A stretch of DNA of 64,000 bases from Micromonospora radicis. GTDB lineage: Bacteria; Actinomycetota; Actinomycetes; Mycobacteriales; Micromonosporaceae. The DNA lies in contig NZ_QXEC01000013.1 of NCBI RefSeq assembly GCF_003583405.1, positions 1-64,000 of the forward strand. The letters run 5' to 3'. Within the stretch, counting starts at the first letter, position 1. Each line of letters opens with the position of its first letter. The notes beneath the pieces were generated by a model that was given only the letters and a program-made list of their open reading frames with translations, ran no database searches and was not told where the DNA came from. Of the stretch, positions 1-9,367 are shown piece after piece. The position numbers and the translations under genes were made by a program.

Positions 1-3000
1 CCCGCCGACGGCCACGCCGCGAGCACGGCGTCGACCGGCTCGGGCGACAGGAACGAGCGCAGCAGGTCGTACAGCGGCTCCTGCCGGTGGTCACCCGGAC
101 GCCGTCGGTCGGCCACCTGCTGGATCTCGGCGATCGCGCCGTCGGCGTCGCCGATCAGCAACCGGGCGATGGATCGCAGCTCGCCGTGCCGGAACGGCGA
201 GATGTTCGCCTGCATCCGGCACGTCAGCCCCTGGCGCGCGAGGCGGTCGGCCTCGTCGACGTCTCGTGGATGGACCGTGATCGCGAGCAGCACGATCGCT
301 TCGATCTCGTTGTTGGGCCCGATCCGGATGGCCTCGCGTAGTTCGCGTTCCGCGTCCGCCGGCCGGCCGCTGAGGATCAGCGCCTCGCCGTAGTTGGCCC
401 GGCTCCCACTCAGCGTCGGGTTCAGCCGCACCGCCTCGGCCAGCGCCTCGGCCGCCTCGGCATACCGTCCCAGGTTGTTGAGGACGATGCCGTGCACGTC
501 GTGCGTGATCGGATCGGTCGGGTCGGCGGCGAGCGCGTCAGCGACGGTGGCGAGCGCGTCCTCCGGGCGGTCCAGTTCCAGTTGGGCGTAGATCAAGGAA
601 CGCCGCAGCTGTGGTGCCTTGGGGCGTAGCGCGATGGCCCCGTGCAGCATCTCCATCGCCTCGTCAACGCGGCCGACTGCCCGCAACGCGGAGGCGAAGT
701 TGGCCGTGTGGTACGGGTTGGTCGGGGCCAACCGGGTCGCTTCGGCGTACGCCTCGACCGCCTCCTGCGCGCGGCCGAGCCCGATGAGGACTCCGCCGCG
801 GATCCCGTGCGCGAGGTGGTCGGACCGGTCCAGTTCGAGCACGATGTCCACCTCGGTCAGGGCTTCTTCGTGCCGGCCGGTCTCCGACAGCGCGTGGGCC
901 AGCGCCCGACGCTGCCTCGCGTCCGGCAGGATCTCGACCGCCCGACGGTAGGCCTCGACGGCTTCGGCGTGCCGGCCGGCGCGTTGCAGGGCGATACCGA
1001 GGTTGAAGTGGTTCACCGATGACGTCGGGTCGCGCTCGACCGCCCGCTCGTAGGCGCCCAGCGGTGTCGTCTCCACACCCCGGACGTACGCCTTCATCAG
1101 CTCACCGGCCACCTCGTCGCTCCAGCCGAGGCTGAGTTGGAGCTGTTCGAGAGCCGCGAGGCCGTTCTGCTTCTCCGCCGGGGGACCGTACTGGCCGGCC
1201 CACCGCACGAACTGCAGCGCCAGGTCGTGTTTGCCGTGCTGTTCGGCGCCGATCGCCGCGTACAGCCAGCTCTCCGCGTACTCCTCGAAGCGGAGCGTGG
1301 CGAAGGTTCCGCCGTAGAGCACCTCGGCGGAGTCCCCGTCCTCGAGCCGGCCCTTCAACCAGTCGATCAGCTGGGAGTGGCCGAAGACCAGCTCGGCATC
1401 GTTCTGGGCGAGGCGTGCGGCGACGAACTGCGCGGCCTCGTAGCGGCCCCACCCCGGGTCGAAGGACGTGCTGGTCCTGAGGATCTGCCTGGCCAGCGGA
1501 GATCCGATGAGCTGGGCGTTGCGGAGCGTCAGCTTGTCCCACTGGTCCCACTGTCCGGCGTCGGCCGCGGCGACCCACTCGGACAGTACGGCGGCCACGT
1601 GCGAGATGTTGGTCAGGATGGCGGAGCCCGACGCTGGGTCGACGTCGTGGCGCGGTGGCTTGAGCGCTCCGCTACGCAGCTGCTCCACGATCTCGGTGTA
1701 CGTCGCGTCGACGACGTGCCGGTACTCGGGGAACTCGTGCTCGAGGAAGCCGAGCGCGCCGGCCTCGTCGTTCGTCTCGATGAACGCCTCGAACTCGTCC
1801 ATCTGCTCGGCGAGCATGAGCCGTGCCAGCTTGAGGCCAACCTGCTTCTCAAGATGGTCGAGGATCCAGTCGAGCAGCTGGCGGGCCTCCGCCTCGGACC
1901 CGTACTCGATGCCCACCTCCTTCAGTAGGTTGGGGCCAAGAGAGATGCGTTCCCCCGTCGGCTCCTCCAACGTCTGGCTGTGCTGAAGTTCCCGCGCGGT
2001 GGCTACCAGTTCCTCCACCACGCGGAGATCCACCGCGGCTCGCTGGAGGAACTCGAAGATGATGCGGTACCCGGCGCGCTGGGCGCGTGCTATCGACACG
2101 AACTCGGCGAGATCGGGCGCGAGCCCGTTGCGCGCGAGGCCGAGAACCAGCCGGCCGTGCCACATCGGCGGCATCGCGGCGACGGTATCGGCGAGCACGC
2201 CGGTGCTGAGCGGGGCCGCGGACGTCTTCCTGATGGCCAGCACCGCTTCGCAGCGCACACTCCAGTGCAGCTCCGGGTCGCTGCCGGCCGCCTCCAGGCA
2301 GCGCAGACCGGTTCGGCCCGCCTCGGCCAGTCGCTTCGAGGCGTCCGGCCAGAAGTCCACCCCGTCGCCGCGCTCCCGAAGCACGCTCATCAGCGCCATC
2401 TCGGTCGACGGCAGCGCATGCCGGGCCATCTCCGTGATCAGTTCGAGTCGCTGCGGCTGACTCAGATCGTCGGACGTGGCCAGCTGGATCAGCGTCTCCT
2501 CGTCGGCGAGCGAGGGGTCGTTGCGTAGCAGGTTGTCGGCCAGCCGGAGTCGCATCCACGCCGGTACGCCGTCGTCGCTGTGCAGGTTCAGGGCGGCGGT
2601 GAGGCCGCGCTGGTCGTGCACCTCCACGAGAGCGCAGAGATGACGCAGCTTCAGGTCGAGCGCGACACCGCCGTGGTCGAGCTGTGCCGCGAGAAGGTCA
2701 CGCCCCGCCTCGCCCTGGCGGGCCAGCGCGCGGGCGAGCGACTCCCGGACGGTCCAGTTGACGTATCTGTTCGCCAGGGCGTGGGCGGCGTAGGTGACCG
2801 CATCGGTGACGCCATCCTCGATGAGCGCCAGAGCAAGCTCGGCGCGGTCTTCGTACCGCGGTTGCGGCGCGGCCAGCAGCCGCATGCTGGGTCCGACGAC
2901 GTCGGGAACCGCGGCCCGGATCAACTCGGCGTACAGCCGGCAGCGAAGTCCCCATTCCATGATGCGGTCCCCGGCGGTGTCACGGACGGCCGCCACGCCG

Positions 3001-5720
3001 GTCGTACCGCACTCCAGCAGTGCCCGCCCGATTTCCAGCCTGGCGTCGGTGTGCATCCGCCGGTTACGCAGCAGCCTGATCGCCGCGGCGACCGCGGGGC
3101 GGGAATGCGGGCGCAACACGGCGAGGAACGCGGTCAGGTCCTCCCTGCTCGCTGTCTGCCGTTCGAGCAGCTCGCGGACGAGGTCGGCGTCCTGGCGGGT
3201 ACCGAGGGCGACGAGGCCGCTGATGAGGCGTAGCCGCAGCTGCCGCGGGCAGTTGTCCGCGACGACGAGCGCGCGGGCCCGCCGCAGCGCGGCCTCGTCT
3301 CCGGCTTCGATGAGGGTGGACATGGCGATGTAGGCGATCTCCGCCTCGACGTCGGTACCGGTCTTCTGGCCCGACGACTCCTCCAACGCGGCCACCCGTT
3401 CGCCGGCCCAATCACGCAGTGGGCGCACCGAGGACCGCAGCAGGACGCTCAACGCGGCGAGCGCCCGGCGGCGTTCGAAGACCAGCGGGGACTGGGTGGC
3501 GGCCAGGATGGCGTCTCGTACCGCGGCTGCCGACGCCTCGTCCCGATAGTCCGGCACCTCGGCGATGATCTGCGCCGCCAGGGTGCGCTGGGTGACCCAG
3601 GGATCGCCCTCCTCGGACAGGATGTGGGCCACCAGGGCGGCGGGATCCGTGACGCGGCTGGCCGCCGCCACGAAGACCCGCGTCCAACTGGGGTCCATCC
3701 ACCGATGCTCGTCGATGCACTTCCGCTGGCCGTCGAGGGTCAGCCCGGCGAAGTAGGTGGCCAGGAGAGTCTCCCGCAGGAGCGGGTGGATGAAACGAAC
3801 GGTGGGCCGCATCGACGAGTCGCTGGCCTCCACCAGGATCCCGTCGTGGAGCAGTTCCCAGACGACCGGTTCGGCCAGGTCGGCGATGGGGTTGGGGGCG
3901 GACTCGAGCTGGGTGGTCAGACGAATCTTGGCCGTCGTCGCCACCGCGTCGTAGTCGGGATGGCGACGGATGGCGGCCCGAAGTTCCGCCTTCGGGATGT
4001 CCTCGACGCCGCCGCGCCAGGAGTCCTGTAGGCCACCGAGAACCTCGGCGAGTACCCGCATCCGCAGGAAGGCGTCCGGCATGGCCTCCCGGTCGGCCGG
4101 GCTGCGGGGGCCGCGCCAGCGGCCGGACAACAGGTGCAGGGCGACGTCGTAGTACAACTGGGGCAGCGTGGAGCGGCGGTAGTCCTGATGCTGAGCGGTA
4201 TCGGCCAGCCGGCACAGGAACGACAGCAGTAGCGGAACCTCGGCCAACTGTTCCAGTTCTGGCCGGTCGGCGAAGGCGGCCAGTAGCGAGTCGGCGGCAT
4301 CCGATCGGTCGTGCAACCAGGCGTGCACGAAGTTGACCGTCTCCCGGGAGGAGAAGCCGACCAACTGGAGATCCTCGCGATTGCCCACGGCAAGCTCGTC
4401 GATGATCGCCAGCGCGGCCGGGCGCGACGCCACCAGTAGGGTGTTGTTCACCGAGAGCAGCGTGACCAGGATCTGCTTGAACCGACCGGCCAGGCCGGTC
4501 GGCATCTCGTCCAGCCCGTCGACACACAGGAGTACCCGCCCGTCGTTGAGGGCGCGTTCGACCACGGCCACGTACCCACGGCCGTCGTCCTCCTCGGCCT
4601 GCGCGGGCGAGAGAGTCGCGGCGACCAATGTGCGGGCCAACCCGCGCACACCCATGCCGTGATCATTCTCGGACGCGAGCGTGGTGCAGGTCAGGCGCAC
4701 GGGAATGGTGCAGTCGTCGAGGGACCGACCGTCGTCCAGCAGCGCCACGGCGCGCTGGGCGGCCCGCATCGCATGGTGCTTGAGCAGCCACGACTTGCCG
4801 AATCCGGGATCACCGCTGACGACGGTCAAGCTGGACATGCTCCGGGCGACCTGCCACCGCTGCCGGACCGGGACACTCTCGCCGGACAACCGGGCGGGGG
4901 CGAGGCTACGGCGCAACCAGATGGTCTGGTGCAGCGCCTCGGCGTCGACGCCCTCCGGCATCGTGTCACGCTGAGACCCCGCCTCCCGGATCACCGCGTC
5001 GAGAATGTCGCGGGTGGCGGCTACCGGATCCGGCCCTTCGAAGTCGCCGGCCACCGCCGAACGCCACGCCGGATTCTTGCGATGATGGAGATCGTTCAAC
5101 GCCCAGACCGAATGCTCGAGCTGTTGCAGCATGGCTGCGGCGACGATCCAGGCGCCGTGCGGCTTTCCCGCGCCCCGGGTGGCCTTCACCACGCCGACGA
5201 TCCGCCCGGCCTCGCGATCCAGGACCGGCGAGCCGCTCATCCCGGGATCGACCGCGCCAAGCTTGACCTTCAGGACGTCGACGCCCTGCACCTCGACGAC
5301 CCCCTCGAACTCGAGGGTCGCCACATCGGGACCGAAGGAGCCCGGCGCGTCCACGGGCCGCTTGCTGTACCCGATCGCCATCAGTTCCCTGGCGGTGCCC
5401 GGCCGACCGAGCAGCACGCACGGCGTGTCCTCGAACTCACCGGCGCGGGCGGCGAGCACCGCCAGGTCGGGCATGGGGTACATGAACGCCTCGATGCCCG
5501 GGGCGATGTCCCGCGGATGCTTGTTCCAGACCAGCAGCGCTCGCAGCACGCCCTGCCGGTCCGGCGCGTAGACCACTCTGTCCACGGCGTCGTGCACCAC
5601 GTGAGCGGCCGTCACCGCGACGCCGGGCGCCACGAAGAAGGCTGTTCCAAGAAGGACGCCGGCCGCATCGGTCAATGGAACAGTCGCAATCCTGACAAGA
5701 CTTTCCAGCTTTGTCGTCAC
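1..5720 (-). CDS. Trypsin-like protease / P-loop NTPase / HEAT / TPR giant protein (C-terminus outside window)
   Basis: One uninterrupted minus-strand frame of 1906 codons runs from a GTG at 5718-5720 off the left edge; an in-frame TAG lies directly upstream of the GTG, which fixes the earliest start. Residues 1-185 are a trypsin-like (S1) protease with H40 in TAAH, D85 in MPDLAVL and S162 in GMSGSP. Residues about 295-600 are a STAND/NACHT-like NTPase: Walker A GDPGFGKS at 303-310 and Walker B LLCVDGLDEM at 397-406. About 620-1250 are HEAT/ARM-like helical pairs, and about 1550-1800 hold six or more TPRs (for example HFNLGIALQRAGRHAEAV). This architecture matches the protease-plus-NTPase conflict proteins known in multicellular bacteria, where an NTPase with repeat sensors gates an effector. 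By inference it is a regulated protease in phage defence or programmed death. The substrate and trigger are unknown, and the protein is incomplete here. Confidence 0.88.
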   Translation of the reverse strand, partial: MTTKLESLVRIATVPLTDAAGVLLGTAFFVAPGVAVTAAHVVHDAVDRVVYAPDRQGVLRALLVWNKHPRDIAPGIEAFMYPMPDLAVLAARAGEFEDTPCVLLGRPGTARELMAIGYSKRPVDAPGSFGPDVATLEFEGVVEVQGVDVLKVKLGAVDPGMSGSPVLDREAGRIVGVVKATRGAGKPHGAWIVAAAMLQQLEHSVWALNDLHHRKNPAWRSAVAGDFEGPDPVAATRDILDAVIREAGSQRDTMPEGVDAEALHQTIWLRRSLAPARLSGESVPVRQRWQVARSMSSLTVVSGDPGFGKSWLLKHHAMRAAQRAVALLDDGRSLDDCTIPVRLTCTTLASENDHGMGVRGLARTLVAATLSPAQAEEDDGRGYVAVVERALNDGRVLLCVDGLDEMPTGLAGRFKQILVTLLSVNNTLLVASRPAALAIIDELAVGNREDLQLVGFSSRETVNFVHAWLHDRSDAADSLLAAFADRPELEQLAEVPLLLSFLCRLADTAQHQDYRRSTLPQLYYDVALHLLSGRWRGPRSPADREAMPDAFLRMRVLAEVLGGLQDSWRGGVEDIPKAELRAAIRRHPDYDAVATTAKIRLTTQLESAPNPIADLAEPVVWELLHDGILVEASDSSMRPTVRFIHPLLRETLLATYFAGLTLDGQRKCIDEHRWMDPSWTRVFVAAASRVTDPAALVAHILSEEGDPWVTQRTLAAQIIAEVPDYRDEASAAAVRDAILAATQSPLVFERRRALAALSVLLRSSVRPLRDWAGERVAALEESSGQKTGTDVEAEIAYIAMSTLIEAGDEAALRRARALVVADNCPRQLRLRLISGLVALGTRQDADLVRELLERQTASREDLTAFLAVLRPHSRPAVAAAIRLLRNRRMHTDARLEIGRALLECGTTGVAAVRDTAGDRIMEWGLRCRLYAELIRAAVPDVVGPSMRLLAAPQPRYEDRAELALALIEDGVTDAVTYAAHALANRYVNWTVRESLARALARQGEAGRDLLAAQLDHGGVALDLKLRHLCALVEVHDQRGLTAALNLHSDDGVPAWMRLRLADNLLRNDPSLADEETLIQLATSDDLSQPQRLELITEMARHALPSTEMALMSVLRERGDGVDFWPDASKRLAEAGRTGLRCLEAAGSDPELHWSVRCEAVLAIRKTSAAPLSTGVLADTVAAMPPMWHGRLVLGLARNGLAPDLAEFVSIARAQRAGYRIIFEFLQRAAVDLRVVEELVATARELQHSQTLEEPTGERISLGPNLLKEVGIEYGSEAEARQLLDWILDHLEKQVGLKLARLMLAEQMDEFEAFIETNDEAGALGFLEHEFPEYRHVVDATYTEIVEQLRSGALKPPRHDVDPASGSAILTNISHVAAVLSEWVAAADAGQWDQWDKLTLRNAQLIGSPLARQILRTSTSFDPGWGRYEAAQFVAARLAQNDAELVFGHSQLIDWLKGRLEDGDSAEVLYGGTFATLRFEEYAESWLYAAIGAEQHGKHDLALQFVRWAGQYGPPAEKQNGLAALEQLQLSLGWSDEVAGELMKAYVRGVETTPLGAYERAVERDPTSSVNHFNLGIALQRAGRHAEAVEAYRRAVEILPDARQRRALAHALSETGRHEEALTEVDIVLELDRSDHLAHGIRGGVLIGLGRAQEAVEAYAEATRLAPTNPYHTANFASALRAVGRVDEAMEMLHGAIALRPKAPQLRRSLIYAQLELDRPEDALATVADALAADPTDPITHDVHGIVLNNLGRYAEAAEALAEAVRLNPTLSGSRANYGEALILSGRPADAERELREAIRIGPNNEIEAIVLLAITVHPRDVDEADRLARQGLTCRMQANISPFRHGELRSIARLLIGDADGAIAEIQQVADRRRPGDHRQEPLYDLLRSFLSPEPVDAVLAAWPSA

Positions 5721-5930
5721 CTACGTCGCCACCCATCCGGAGCACGCACGGCAGGAATACACAGCACTCTATTGTCGGTACACCGAACCGTCGCGCCCCT
5801 CGTCGCACTCGCACCGATCGGCCGATCCACACAGGTCAAGGGGTTCGCATCTCTGTCCAAACTGACCGGGCGCAGGATATGGGCACTGGTGTACGCAAGC
5901 TTCTATTCGACTCACACCCGAAAGGTGGCC

Positions 5931-6401
5931 ATGCAGATTCCCCACGCCCGCCGGCTACTGGGCGCACCGGTCAGTTCGTCCGACGGACAGTTCCTCGGCC
6001 GAATCGGCGCCGTCTACCTGCCGGAGGGACGAACCCAGCCGCTGCTGGTCGCCCTGCCGGTCGAGAAAGCCACCCCCTGGGTGGTACCCCTGCTCGGCGC
6101 CCGGCTCACGGCCGACGGTCTGGTGCTCGGCTACCCGACCGCACTGATCACTACCGGGCCGACCGTCGACCCGGACACGCCACTGTCGCTTGGCGAAGTC
6201 CGCGCAGTGCTCGCGCACTACCAGCCGGCCGCCGCCGAGGCCGTGCACGGAATGCCGCTGACCGAACGCGCCTCCGAGGGCGCTGACGTCAGCGCGACGG
6301 CCGGCTTCCTGCACCGGATCCCGGTGTTCCCCGGAATCGGCGACGACGACCTACCACCCATCGTGATCACCATCCCCGGCGCAACCGGGTTGCCGGGATG
6401 A
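5931..6401 (+). CDS. PRC-barrel-like small protein
   Basis: A 156-residue protein. Its N-terminal half (RRLLGAPVSSSDGQFLGRIG, then predicted beta strands ending near residue 75) resembles a PRC barrel, a small beta-barrel used in photosynthetic reaction centre H subunits and in RNA or protein binding. The remainder is acidic and proline-rich with no motif I recognise. The ATG at 5931 is preceded by AAAGGTGG at a good distance. The stop overlaps the next start by four bases (ATGA), so the two genes are surely cotranscribed. The pair is divergent from the protease-NTPase gene, with 210 bp between the start codons. Function is unassigned; it could be a cytoplasmic adaptor for the downstream membrane protein. 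Confidence 0.7.
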   Translation: MQIPHARRLLGAPVSSSDGQFLGRIGAVYLPEGRTQPLLVALPVEKATPWVVPLLGARLTADGLVLGYPTALITTGPTVDPDTPLSLGEVRAVLAHYQPAAAEAVHGMPLTERASEGADVSATAGFLHRIPVFPGIGDDDLPPIVITIPGATGLPG

Positions 6402-7258
6402 CCGTCCCCGAGCCGGCGTCGTCCCCGTTGTCGGCCGCCAACCAGCGAATCCGGGACACCGCCAAGTGGCTCATCGGCAGCGCCGCGGCGGTAGGCGCCG
6501 CCCTCATCGCCGGCAGCCAACTATCCAACATCGGGCGACTCAGCGTCGGATGGCCCACCTCGATGGAGACCGCACGGCTCTGGGTTGCCGCAGCTGGTGT
6601 CCTGTTGGGCTTGGCCGGGGTGGGGTTCGCGATCGCCGCTGCGGTGCGCGTGCTGCTGCCGGTCCAGGTGCTCATCTCCGACCTCGCCGAGAACTGGCAC
6701 GAGCCCGCCGCTGAGCTGCGGCCGGTGGTCGCGTTCTTCCAGCGACGCACGAAGTACCTCCAGGGCAGCAAGAACCCGGAGGAACTGATCAGGCGCCGTG
6801 ACGAGCTGGTGGAGAGGCTGCCGCAGCCCGACCAGGCTGCCGAGGCGCGTGCCGCGGTCCGCGCCGGCATCGCCTCGTACGACCGGCGCATCGCCGCGAT
6901 CGAGGAGATGGCCAACCACGAGGCGCTGAAGGCCACCTTCGAACGCGCCCTCCGCCGGGTGTTCCTGGCCACGATCGTCTCCGGCGCGGGAATCGTCGGG
7001 TTCGCCTGGGCCGCCAACCCGCCGAGTCCGCCCGCCGGTGCCGACCTGCGCAACGCCCGGTTGATCGGCGCGCAACTGCGCGACGTCGACCTCCGTGGGG
7101 CGAAACTCGACGGCGCCGACCTCACCGGTGCCGACCTGCGGGGCGCCGACCTGACCGGCGCCTCGATGATCCAGGTGACGTGGTCCAACACGATCTGTCC
7201 GGACGGCACGCTGAGCGATGCTGACGGCGGCACCTGCCAGGGGCACCTCCAGCCATAG
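6398..7258 (+). CDS. Pentapeptide-repeat membrane protein
   Basis: 286 residues. Two predicted membrane segments lie near residues 24-43 and 64-87. A charged helical stretch (about 95-185, rich in E, R and A) follows, with a third hydrophobic segment at about 190-207. The C-terminal part is a run of A(D/N)Lxx pentapeptide repeats (ADLRNARLIGAQLRDVDL and similar) of about ten units. Pentapeptide repeats form a right-handed quadrilateral beta helix, usually a protein-binding surface. The tail ends with a short Cys-containing segment (TICPDGTLSDADGGTC) often seen after such repeats. It overlaps the PRC-barrel gene by four bases. Topology suggests a membrane-anchored scaffold. The link to the divergent protease-NTPase gene is only positional. 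Confidence 0.75.
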   Translation: MTVPEPASSPLSAANQRIRDTAKWLIGSAAAVGAALIAGSQLSNIGRLSVGWPTSMETARLWVAAAGVLLGLAGVGFAIAAAVRVLLPVQVLISDLAENWHEPAAELRPVVAFFQRRTKYLQGSKNPEELIRRRDELVERLPQPDQAAEARAAVRAGIASYDRRIAAIEEMANHEALKATFERALRRVFLATIVSGAGIVGFAWAANPPSPPAGADLRNARLIGAQLRDVDLRGAKLDGADLTGADLRGADLTGASMIQVTWSNTICPDGTLSDADGGTCQGHLQP

Positions 7259-7349
7259 TCCGTAGCCCATCGTTGTCCACTCGGGCGAGCGGCCCACCGC
7301 CAACAGGTGCGCGATGGAGCCGGAAGGCCAGCGCCACGAGCCAGGCCGG

Positions 7350-7450
7350 TTACTCGCCGGCGCGCAGTACCTCGCTCAGCCGGTCGCGTCGGCGCAGCGC
7401 CGCCGCGACCGGTACGACCGCGGCGGCTGTCGCCACCAGCGCCACCCGGC
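7350..7450 (-). pseudogene. C-terminal remnant of an FtsX-type ABC permease
   Basis: Read on the minus strand, this frame gives RVALVATAAAVVPVAAALRR followed by RDRLSEVLRAGE and a TAA stop at 7350-7352. A hydrophobic helix, a basic junction and an ALRxxxPxxxLRAGE-like tail are typical of the last 35 residues of FtsX-like (MacB-type) permeases. No upstream part of such a gene exists here: the frame meets the aminotransferase remnant at about 7450. I read it as the surviving end of a deleted gene; the family call rests on a short stretch. Confidence 0.45.
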
Positions 7451-7558
7451 ATGGGAAGCACCTGCCGGATCGCGCCACCCCTCACCGCGACGCGCGAGGA
7501 GTTGGCCCTCGGGCTGGAGATCCTGGACCAGGCGATCGGCGAGGCGACGCCGGCCTGA
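7451..7558 (+). pseudogene. C-terminal remnant of a class III aminotransferase
   Basis: From the ATG at 7451 the frame reads MGSTCRIAPPLTATREELAL and then GLEILDQAIGEATPA before the stop. RIAPPLTAT-x-EEL-x-x-GL-x-IL is the characteristic C-terminal strand and helix of class III PLP-dependent aminotransferases (4-aminobutyrate and related enzymes). The catalytic lysine domain and everything else upstream are missing, so it cannot be an active enzyme. It abuts the oppositely oriented permease remnant, which suggests a recombination or deletion scar. Confidence 0.55.
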
Positions 7559-7697
7559 CCGGTCGCGTCACCCGTTCGCGTCGCGCCGACAGCGACGCCC
7601 GCAGGACGGTGATCGGGGGATAGGCTGCGGGGCGGCGTGCCACCGACCTAAGGGGACGGATGACGGGCGACGCGGTCTCGACCTGCGGAGGCTTGGC

Positions 7698-9227
7698 GTG
7701 AACGATGGGCTGCGTCCCGGTGACCCGACCCGACTCGGCGGGTACGAGCTGCTCGCCCGGCTCGGTGAGGGTGGCATGGGTACGGTCTTCCTGGCCCGGT
7801 CGTCGCAGGGACGGCGGGTGGCGGTCAAGGTCGTCCACCCGGAGCTGTCCTCCGACGACGAGTTCCGGGGCCGGTTCCGCAGTGAGGTGAACCGGGCGCG
7901 GCAGGTGCCGCCGTTCTGCACCGCCGAGGTGCTCGACGCCGACCCCGATCACGATCCGCCGTACCTGGTCGTGGAGTACGTCGAGGGGCCCAACCTGGCG
8001 CAGGTGATCCGGGCGCAGGGGCCGCAGGGGGCGGCGAGAACACACAGCATCGCGGTGGGGGTGGCCACCGCGCTCGCCGCGATCCACGGTGCCGGCGTGA
8101 TCCACCGGGATCTGAAGCCGGCGAACGTCCTGATCGCTCCGGGCGGGATCAAGGTCATCGACTTCGGTATCGCTCGCGCGTTCGAGGCGACGAGCCAGTA
8201 CACCCGGACCAACCAGGTGGTGGGAACCGTCGCGTACATGGCCCCGGAGCGGCTCGACACGTCGGCCGGCGTGCCGGTGGGTCCGGCGGCGGACATCTTC
8301 GCCTGGGGCCTGGTGGTCGCCCATGCCGCGACCGGCCGCAACCCCTTCGGTGGCGACTCGGCCACCGCCACCGCGATCCGGATCCTCACCCAACCGCCGG
8401 ACCTGACCGGGCTCGACGGGCCGCTGCGGGATCTGATCTCCCGGGCGTTGGAGAAGGATCCCGCCGCCCGGCCCACCGCCCGGGAACTGCTCGACGGACT
8501 GCTGACCGCGACGGACCCGCCGGCCGCCGGTGGCGACCCGGGTGGCTGGTCGACGCCGGCAGGGCCGGTCGACGGCGCGGGCGCGAAGCGGCGTGGGCTG
8601 CTCGCCGCGCTGGGCGCCACCGCCGCGGTGCTCGCGGTGCTGGTGCCCGCCTTCCTGTTCGGCCCGCAACTGCTGACCGCCCGTACCGATCCGGACCCCA
8701 CCGGCGCGCCGGTAACCGGCGGCGCCACACCCACGCCCACCTGGAGCACGCCCGCCGCGTCACCGGCTGCTGGCGCCGACCACACCCGGGCCGCCCTGTC
8801 CGGGCACCGACGGATCCTGCTGCACCTGGTGGAGGCCGACCGCAACCTGTCGATGGCGTACGGCGACGAGGTGAGCGCCGGCACCGGAACCGGCCCGGAA
8901 GCCCTCTTCGCCCTCGATCCGGTCGGCGTCGACTACATGATCAGATCGTTGAACCCGGACACCGCGGGCCGCCCCTGCCTCGGCGTGAAGATCGACTCCA
9001 CGGGGTACGCGTCGCTGATCGGCGCCGACTGTGAGCCGACTGTGGCGACCATGTTCAGGATCTTGCGGGAGGCCGAGGACGACGAGGGGCGCACCTCCTA
9101 CGCCATCCTCAACGACACGTACGGCGTGGTGGAGTGGGACCCGGACGAGAAGGAGATCTACGTGCAGGAGATCGGCGACGCCGAGGTCGGCACCACGTTC
9201 GTCCTGGTCGATCGCGGTGCGCTCTGA
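7698..9227 (+). CDS. Membrane-anchored Ser/Thr protein kinase
   Basis: 509 residues from a GTG at 7698 with GGAGG about seven bases upstream. The kinase domain (about 16-275) is complete: glycine loop GEGGMG at 23-28, ATP lysine K44 in VAVK, HRDLKPAN with catalytic D138, DFG with D155, an APE-type motif (APER) and PKN-like spacing. A proline/glycine-rich linker leads to one membrane helix at about 298-325, then a Pro/Thr-rich stalk. A roughly 145-residue extracellular domain follows, with two cysteines (CLGVKID and ADCEP) that may form a disulfide. That domain is neither PASTA nor another sensor I recognise. It phosphorylates Ser/Thr of unknown cytoplasmic targets, presumably in response to an external signal. 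It stands alone, without a phosphatase neighbour. Confidence 0.9.
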   Translation: MNDGLRPGDPTRLGGYELLARLGEGGMGTVFLARSSQGRRVAVKVVHPELSSDDEFRGRFRSEVNRARQVPPFCTAEVLDADPDHDPPYLVVEYVEGPNLAQVIRAQGPQGAARTHSIAVGVATALAAIHGAGVIHRDLKPANVLIAPGGIKVIDFGIARAFEATSQYTRTNQVVGTVAYMAPERLDTSAGVPVGPAADIFAWGLVVAHAATGRNPFGGDSATATAIRILTQPPDLTGLDGPLRDLISRALEKDPAARPTARELLDGLLTATDPPAAGGDPGGWSTPAGPVDGAGAKRRGLLAALGATAAVLAVLVPAFLFGPQLLTARTDPDPTGAPVTGGATPTPTWSTPAASPAAGADHTRAALSGHRRILLHLVEADRNLSMAYGDEVSAGTGTGPEALFALDPVGVDYMIRSLNPDTAGRPCLGVKIDSTGYASLIGADCEPTVATMFRILREAEDDEGRTSYAILNDTYGVVEWDPDEKEIYVQEIGDAEVGTTFVLVDRGAL

Positions 9228-9367
9228 GACGCACCCCGGCGACCCGGGCAGCGAGGTCGTGCGCCGGTCGGTGCGTGAGGCGGGTCCGGCGGTCGGCCCG
9301 GCCCGCGAGCGCCGTCGACCGCGCCGAGGCGGAGCAGCCTCGCAGCGGCCGGCCCGGCGGGCGAACG

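Noticed and set aside
4659-5930. Long plus-strand open frame opposite the protease-NTPase gene
   Set aside because: It runs antisense to a gene with clear protease and Walker motifs, and its translation is low-complexity His/Arg/Gly. Only the portion from 5931 onward is a real protein.
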